From assembly GCA_007121975.1 (NCBI GenBank), contig SKJO01000464.1, positions 1 through 9,263 on the forward strand: DNA of 9,263 bases, given 5' to 3'. The notes beneath the pieces were generated by a model that was not told the origin of the DNA, searched no databases, and worked only from the letters and a program-made list of their open reading frames with translations. This stretch comes from Nitriliruptoraceae bacterium (GTDB taxonomy: Bacteria; Actinomycetota; Nitriliruptoria; Nitriliruptorales; Nitriliruptoraceae). Positions 5,571-9,263 of the stretch are shown here, one piece after another (position 1 is the stretch's first letter; the number at the start of each line of letters is the position of its first letter). Both the position numbers and the translations under genes were made by a program.

Positions 5571-6341
5571 GTGACGTCCACGACCCAAGGCGAGCTGCCT
5601 GTGGCTGCCCGACTCCCCCTGCACCGTGTGCTGCTCAAGCTGTCGGGCGAAGCCTTCTCCGACCCGCGGGTGCAGGGCGGCATCGATCCGACCATCGTCC
5701 GGCAGGTGGCCCGCGAGGTCGCCGAGCTGCAGAGCTCGGATGGAACCGAGCTCGGCATCGTGGTCGGGGGCGGCAACATCTTCCGCGGCAACTCACCGGC
5801 GGCCGCCGGTATGGACCGCTCCAGCGCCGATCACATGGGCATGCTCGCCACGACCATCAATGCCCTCGCGCTGCAGGACGCGCTGGAGAAGGCCGGGGTG
5901 GAGACCCGGGTGCAGACCGCCATCGCGATGCAGGAGCTCGCCGAGCCCTACATCCGCCGCCGGGCCATGCGCCACCTCGAGAAGGGCCGGGTCGTGATCT
6001 TCGCGGCCGGGCTCGGCGTGCCCTACTTCACGACCGACACGACCGCGGCGCAGCGGGCGCTGGAGATCGAAGCGGACGCGATCCTCAAGGGCACGCAGGT
6101 CGATGGCGTGTACGACCGTGACCCCAAGTCCGACCCCGAGGCGCGACGCTACGAGCACATCGACTTCCTCGACGTGCTCAACCAGGGGCTGAAGGTCATG
6201 GACGCGACCGCGATCTCGTTGTGCATGGACAACGCTCTGCCGATCGTGGTCTTCGAACTCCTGCGCGAGGGAAACATCCGACGGGTGGTGCGCGGCGACG
6301 ACGTGGGAACCCTCGTCGGCGCGGCCGTGCCCGTCGCCTGA
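5571..6341 (+). CDS. pyrH: UMP kinase (uridylate kinase)
   Basis: Bacterial UMP kinase of the amino-acid kinase fold, phosphorylating UMP to UDP with ATP in pyrimidine nucleotide synthesis; the family is hexameric and regulated by GTP and UTP. Length is 256 residues. Motifs in order: LLKLSGEAF (21-29, phosphate binding), VVGGGNIFRG (64-73), DRSSADHMGMLATTINA (82-98, UMP and oligomer contacts), FAAGLGVPYFTTDTTAAQRA (nucleotide region), LKGTQVDGVYDRDPK (172-186), and SLCMDNALPIVVF near the C terminus. The AGLGVPYFTTD form differs from the E. coli-like AGTGNPFFTTD and resembles actinobacterial enzymes. The start is less certain: GTG 5571 lacks a ribosome binding site but lies just after a TAGCAT box; GTG 5601 would trim ten poorly conserved residues. 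Its product ultimately supplies CTP, the substrate of cdsA downstream. Confidence 0.97.
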   Translation: MTSTTQGELPVAARLPLHRVLLKLSGEAFSDPRVQGGIDPTIVRQVAREVAELQSSDGTELGIVVGGGNIFRGNSPAAAGMDRSSADHMGMLATTINALALQDALEKAGVETRVQTAIAMQELAEPYIRRRAMRHLEKGRVVIFAAGLGVPYFTTDTTAAQRALEIEADAILKGTQVDGVYDRDPKSDPEARRYEHIDFLDVLNQGLKVMDATAISLCMDNALPIVVFELLREGNIRRVVRGDDVGTLVGAAVPVA

Positions 6342-6352
6342 CCACCCGACCC

Positions 6353-6373
6353 CCCGGTCCCCACCGGACCGGG
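6353..6373 (+). repeat. Perfect 8-bp hairpin between pyrH and frr
   Basis: CCCGGTCC (6353-6360) and GGACCGGG (6366-6373) are exactly complementary around the loop CCACC. It fills most of the 57-base gap after pyrH and stops 10 bases before the frr ribosome binding site. No U-tract follows. It may be a processing site, a partial terminator or a translational control element. Confidence 0.5.
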
Positions 6374-6383
6374 CCGACCGTCA

Positions 6384-6390
6384 GAGAGGG
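6384..6390 (+). promoter_or_regulatory. Shine-Dalgarno site deciding the frr start
   Basis: GAGAGGG lies 8 bases upstream of ATG 6399. The alternative GTG at 6390 overlaps this purine run and would add three residues, so ATG 6399 is preferred; it gives the standard ribosome recycling factor length. Confidence 0.75.
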
Positions 6391-6398
6391 TGACCACG

Positions 6399-6959
6399 AT
6401 GACGCTCAAGTCGATCATCGCCGATGCCGAGCACCGCATGGACCAGGCGGTGGCCAAGGTCGGCGAGGACTTCGGTGCGATCCGGACCGGCCGGGCCAAT
6501 CCCCAGCTGCTCCACCGTGTGCAGGTCAACTACTACGGCACCCCGACGCCGCTGCAGCAGTTGGCCAACTTCACGGTGCCCGAGCCGCGCATGCTGATGG
6601 TGCACCCCTTCGACAAGGGGTCGGTGTCCGCGATCGAGAAGGCCATCCGCGAGTCGGACCTCGGCCTCAATCCCTCGTCGGACGGTTCCACCATCCGCTG
6701 CATCATCCCCGAGCTCACCGAGGAACGCCGCCGCGAGTTCATCAAGCTCGCCAAGAGCGCCGCCGAGGACGGACGCATCGCGGTGCGCAACGTGCGGCGC
6801 CACGCCCGCGACGCCATGCAGAAGCTCGAGGACGACGGCGAGGTCGGGCAGGACGACCACGAGCGCACCAGCAAGCGCCTCGAGGAGGTCACCGGTGCGC
6901 ACGTCGCCCGGATCGACGACCTGCTCGAGCAGAAGGAGAAGGACCTGATGGAGGTGTGA
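6399..6959 (+). CDS. frr: Ribosome recycling factor
   Basis: Splits the post-termination 70S complex together with EF-G. The product is 186 residues, essentially the family standard of about 185. Conserved blocks are present in order: MDQAVAKVGEDFGAIRTGRA (14-33), YYGTPTPLQQLANF (45-58), MVHPFDKGS then IEKAI and SDLGLNPSSDG (67-96), IPELTEERRREF (103-114), and VRNVRR (129-134), the basic segment needed for ribosome binding. Two domains are expected: a three-helix bundle from the N- and C-terminal parts, and a beta/alpha/beta middle (about 30-105). The stop overlaps the start of cdsA (GTGTGA), so translation of the two is probably coupled. The pyrH-frr-cdsA order is widespread in bacteria. Confidence 0.98.
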   Translation: MTLKSIIADAEHRMDQAVAKVGEDFGAIRTGRANPQLLHRVQVNYYGTPTPLQQLANFTVPEPRMLMVHPFDKGSVSAIEKAIRESDLGLNPSSDGSTIRCIIPELTEERRREFIKLAKSAAEDGRIAVRNVRRHARDAMQKLEDDGEVGQDDHERTSKRLEEVTGAHVARIDDLLEQKEKDLMEV

Positions 6960-7849
6960 GCAGCGACGCCCCCGTGCCCGAAGCCGACCACCCCACCGAC
7001 GCCGGTGCTGGAGTCCAGCCGGCCGCTGCGTCGACCCGCGCCGTGGTCGGCGGGCGCAACCTGCCGGTGGCGATCGCGGTCGGACTGCTGCTCGCGGGGG
7101 CGTTCCTCGGGTCACTGGCATGGCACCCGTTGGCCTTCACCACGGTGGTCGCGGTGCTGGCCGTGGTGGCGGTGATCGAGATCGGGCGGGTGCTCGACGG
7201 GATCGGTCGGCGCGTCGACGTCCCGGTGCTGGTCGGCGCAGCACTGGCCATGCTCTACGGCGCCTACTTCGGGGGCAGCGCCGGGCTGTTGGCCGGCGTC
7301 GTGGCGCTGCTGCTGGTCGCGGTGCTGCGCGTGCTGGGCGACCCACGGCGCGAGCAGGTGGCCGACCGCCTGGGACTGACCGTGCTGTTCGGGTTGTGGG
7401 TGGGGCTGCTCGCCGCGTTCGCGCCGCTGCTCGTCGATCGGCCCAGCGGGCCGGTCGTCGTGCTCGCCGTGGTGGGCGGTGCGATCCTCGCGGACATCGG
7501 CGGCTACGCCTTCGGCGTGACGCTTGGACGCCACAAGCTCGCTCCGGTGCTCAGCCCCAACAAGACCTGGGAGGGCCTGGCGGGTGCGATCGTGCTGCCG
7601 GTCGTGCTCGCGGCGCTGGTGCTGCCGCGGATCGACGGGGTGTTCACCCCGATGAACGCGGCGCTGCTCGCGGGCCTGGCCAGCCTGGCCGCGATGGCCG
7701 GTGACCTGGCCGAGTCCATGCTCAAGCGTGACCTCGAGGTCAAGGACCTCGGCGACGTCCTGCCCGGCCACGGCGGCATCCTCGACCGGGTCGACGGGAT
7801 CCTGTTCGCCCTACCGGTCGGGACCATGGCCGCCGAACTGCTGCTGTAG
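6956..7849 (+). CDS. cdsA: Phosphatidate cytidylyltransferase (CDP-diacylglycerol synthase)
   Basis: Integral membrane enzyme converting CTP and phosphatidic acid to CDP-diacylglycerol, the precursor of the membrane phospholipids. The product is 297 residues from GTG 6956. A Pro/Ala-rich acidic cytoplasmic extension covers residues 1-33. About eight or nine hydrophobic segments follow (near 36-56, 61-79, 88-106, 109-127, 139-160, 166-188, 208-224, 235-251 and 281-297). The family signature at 254-280 is complete: SMLKR, then KDLGD, LPGHGG and DRVDG with the Mg-binding acidic residues. LSPNKTWEG (199-207) is the other typical motif. The start overlaps the frr stop; a GGAGG lies only one base upstream of GTG 6956 and AAGGAG is farther back, so the exact start is open (GTG 6974 would trim six residues). 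It is translationally linked to frr. Confidence 0.96.
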   Translation: MSSDAPVPEADHPTDAGAGVQPAAASTRAVVGGRNLPVAIAVGLLLAGAFLGSLAWHPLAFTTVVAVLAVVAVIEIGRVLDGIGRRVDVPVLVGAALAMLYGAYFGGSAGLLAGVVALLLVAVLRVLGDPRREQVADRLGLTVLFGLWVGLLAAFAPLLVDRPSGPVVVLAVVGGAILADIGGYAFGVTLGRHKLAPVLSPNKTWEGLAGAIVLPVVLAALVLPRIDGVFTPMNAALLAGLASLAAMAGDLAESMLKRDLEVKDLGDVLPGHGGILDRVDGILFALPVGTMAAELLL

Positions 7850-7855
7850 GTCGCG

Positions 7856-7861
7856 TACCCT
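7856..7861 (+). promoter_or_regulatory. Candidate -10 element before rlmN
   Basis: TACCCT, 6 bases after the cdsA stop, fits TANNNT but less well than the other four examples (preceded by GCG, not GGC). It could give rlmN-dxr their own transcript from about 7869. There is no -35 match. This is a low-confidence call in a 41-base gap. Confidence 0.25.
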
Positions 7862-7890
7862 GCCCACGGCTGGCTGTCCCCGACCCCCGG

Positions 7891-9072
7891 TTGTTCGCTG
7901 TGCCCGATGTTCCCGTGGCTCCTGCCGGGCCGTCGCCGATCGATCCCTACACCCTGGATCGCGACGGCCTCTCCGCGCTGCTCGATGAGCTCGGCCAGCC
8001 CGGCTACCGCGCCGGACAGGTCGCCGACTGGCTCGTGCGTGGGGTCGACGACCCGCAGGCGATGACCGACCTGCCGCTCGAGCTGCGCACGCAGCTCGAG
8101 GACCGCTTCGCGCCCGCCCGCCCCGAGCTCGTCGCGCACACGGTGGCCGACGAGGGCCATACCCACAAGCTGCTGCTGCGGTTCCCCGACGGTGAGGCGA
8201 TCGAGACCGTCCTGATGCTCTACCCGCGCCGCGCGACGGTGTGCATCTCCACCCAGGCGGGCTGCGCGATGGGGTGCCCGTTCTGCGCCACCGGACAGGC
8301 CGGCTTCCGCCGCCAGCTGACCGCCGGCGAGGTCGTGCGGCAGGTGGTCGTGGCCGACGCCGCCCTGCGCAGCGGCTCGCTGGGCGGTGCGCAGCTGCCG
8401 GAGGGTGCGCCCGACCACGTCACCAACGTCGTCTACATGGGCATGGGGGAGCCGCTCGCGAACCTGCCGGCAACCCTCGACAGCGTGCGGTGGCTGCACG
8501 AACCGGACGGTTTCGGGCTGTCGGCCCGAGGCATCACCGTGTCGACGGTGGGGCTGGTCCCCGGGATCCGCCGACTGGCGGAGCTCGGGCTGCCGGTCAC
8601 CCTGGCGGTCAGCCTGCATGCGGCCACCGACGAGCTGCGTGACGAGCTGGTTCCCGTCAACCGCAGCCACCCGCTGGCCGAGCTCGAGCAGGAGGTGGCC
8701 GCCTACCGCCGCCGGACCGGGCGGCGGGTGACCATCGAGTGGTGTCTGATCGGTGAGGTCAACGACGACACCGACCAGGCCGACCGGCTCGCCGCGATCG
8801 CTCGTCGGCTCGGCGCGCACGTCAACGTGATCCCGATGAACCCCACCCCGGGTGTCCGCTGGCGGGAACCCTCCCGGGGCCGCACCCGCCGCTTCGTCGA
8901 CCGGGTCCGGGCCCGGGGCGCGCAGATCACGCTGCGCGACACCCGCGGACGCGATGCGGATGCCGCCTGCGGGCAGCTGATGGCGTCCTACGCGCTGGGG
9001 GCCGGGACGCGGCTGCCGGTCGCGGTCGGGGCGGCCGAGCGCATCGAGCAGCGGGGGGAGGGGGGCCGGTGA
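7891..9072 (+). CDS. rlmN: Dual-specificity 23S rRNA/tRNA adenine-C2 methyltransferase RlmN
   Basis: Radical-SAM enzyme that methylates C2 of A2503 in 23S rRNA and of A37 in some tRNAs, tuning translation fidelity. The product is 393 residues. The N-terminal RNA-binding part has GQPGYRAGQVADWLVRG (35-51) and MTDLPLELR. The radical-SAM cluster is C125-AMG-C129-PF-C132; YMGMGEPLANL (182-192) is the SAM-binding GEP motif. Catalytic cysteines C118 (VCISTQAGC) and C360 (DAACGQL) are both present, so the enzyme looks active. C118, C125, C129 and C132 coincide with E. coli numbering as I recall it. Start choice is weak: TTG 7891, GTG 7900 and GTG 7915 all lack a visible ribosome binding site, and conserved sequence begins only near residue 20. 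Cfr, the C8 methylase relative, is unlikely given the chromosomal setting. The stop overlaps the dxr start. Confidence 0.96.
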   Translation: MFAVPDVPVAPAGPSPIDPYTLDRDGLSALLDELGQPGYRAGQVADWLVRGVDDPQAMTDLPLELRTQLEDRFAPARPELVAHTVADEGHTHKLLLRFPDGEAIETVLMLYPRRATVCISTQAGCAMGCPFCATGQAGFRRQLTAGEVVRQVVVADAALRSGSLGGAQLPEGAPDHVTNVVYMGMGEPLANLPATLDSVRWLHEPDGFGLSARGITVSTVGLVPGIRRLAELGLPVTLAVSLHAATDELRDELVPVNRSHPLAELEQEVAAYRRRTGRRVTIEWCLIGEVNDDTDQADRLAAIARRLGAHVNVIPMNPTPGVRWREPSRGRTRRFVDRVRARGAQITLRDTRGRDADAACGQLMASYALGAGTRLPVAVGAAERIEQRGEGGR

Positions 9073-9263
9073 GGTCGATCGTCCTGCTCGGTTCCACGGG
9101 TTCGATCGGCACCCAGGCGCTTCAGGTGGTGGCCGCGCACCCGGACCGGTTCCGGGTGGTCGGCCTCGCGGCCGGACGTGACGTGGGCGCCCTCGCCGCG
9201 CAGGCCGATGCCCATGGGGTCCGGCGGGTCGCCGTGGCCGATGCGTCCGCCGCGCGCAAGCTC
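9069..9263 (+). CDS. dxr: 1-deoxy-D-xylulose 5-phosphate reductoisomerase, N-terminal part
   Basis: First 65 codons of a gene running off the right edge. The enzyme rearranges and reduces DXP to MEP using NADPH and a divalent metal, the first committed step of the MEP isoprenoid pathway. The visible part is the NADPH-binding Rossmann start: IVLLGSTGSIGTQALQVV (residues 4-21) followed by FRVVGLAAGRDVGALAAQ. The GSTGSIGTQ motif is highly characteristic of this family. GTG 9069 overlaps the rlmN stop (GTGA), with a G-rich AGGGGGG just upstream serving as ribosome binding site, so translation is probably coupled to rlmN. The catalytic and metal-binding residues lie beyond the window. Confidence 0.93.
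   Translation, partial: MRSIVLLGSTGSIGTQALQVVAAHPDRFRVVGLAAGRDVGALAAQADAHGVRRVAVADASAARKL

Noticed and set aside
6221..6955. In-frame upstream extension of cdsA through pyrH and frr
   Set aside because: It overlaps conserved coding sequence of pyrH and frr in another frame; the cdsA start overlapping the frr stop is far more plausible.
7504..8820. Antisense open reading frame of 438 codons across cdsA and rlmN
   Set aside because: It covers two well-identified genes on the other strand and has no motif or ribosome binding site of note.
1..9263. A new defence, toxin-antitoxin, CRISPR or biosynthetic system
   Set aside because: All genes except the M23/hydrolase fusion are recognised housekeeping genes in a conserved order; no direct-repeat array or defence-type domain is seen.

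Overview
The window reads as a chromosomal housekeeping locus from a high-GC actinobacterium (about 70% G+C by eye, strong G/C at third codon positions, frequent GTG starts). The order dprA - xerC - WhiG-type sigma factor - secreted M23 protein - rpsB - tsf - pyrH - frr - cdsA - rlmN - dxr is a recognisable actinobacterial neighbourhood, with all genes on the + strand. I cannot assign a genus. A deep-branching lineage is possible, because the M23 protein carries an unusual extra hydrolase domain and EF-Ts is the short form, but this is only inference.

Layout. 1-246 is the 3' end of dprA (DNA-uptake and recombination mediator). 270-1235 is a complete XerC-type tyrosine recombinase. 1287-2048 is a FliA/WhiG-family sigma factor. 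2157-3677 encodes an exported two-domain protein, an M23 metallopeptidase-like domain followed by a serine alpha/beta hydrolase; it is the least ordinary gene here. A 234-base leader region (3678-3911) with three strong hairpins precedes the translation and envelope cluster: rpsB (S2), tsf (EF-Ts), pyrH (UMP kinase), frr (ribosome recycling factor), cdsA (CDP-diacylglycerol synthase), rlmN (23S rRNA/tRNA methyltransferase) and the first 65 codons of dxr (MEP isoprenoid pathway).

How the genes fit together. dprA and xerC act on DNA (recombination, chromosome dimer resolution). rpsB, tsf, frr and rlmN serve translation. pyrH supplies pyrimidine nucleotides, and cdsA uses CTP to make phospholipid precursors. 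dxr starts isoprenoid synthesis, which feeds the undecaprenyl carrier for cell wall. The exported M23/hydrolase protein probably acts on the envelope. Coupling is tight at frr/cdsA and rlmN/dxr, where stop and start codons overlap.

Regulatory signals. Five intergenic stretches contain a TANNNT hexamer of actinobacterial -10 type, mostly preceded by G(C/T), placed before the sigma factor, the M23 protein, rpsB, pyrH and rlmN. The one before pyrH lies only 9 bases from the GTG, which suggests a leaderless transcript. A perfect TTGACA flanked by an 8-bp inverted repeat lies at the dprA/xerC junction. Perfect GC hairpins without U-tracts lie between tsf and pyrH and between pyrH and frr. I see no RNA genes, CRISPR array, insertion sequence or phage gene, and no clear sign of a new defence or mobile system. 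No stretch longer than 300 bases lacks a gene.
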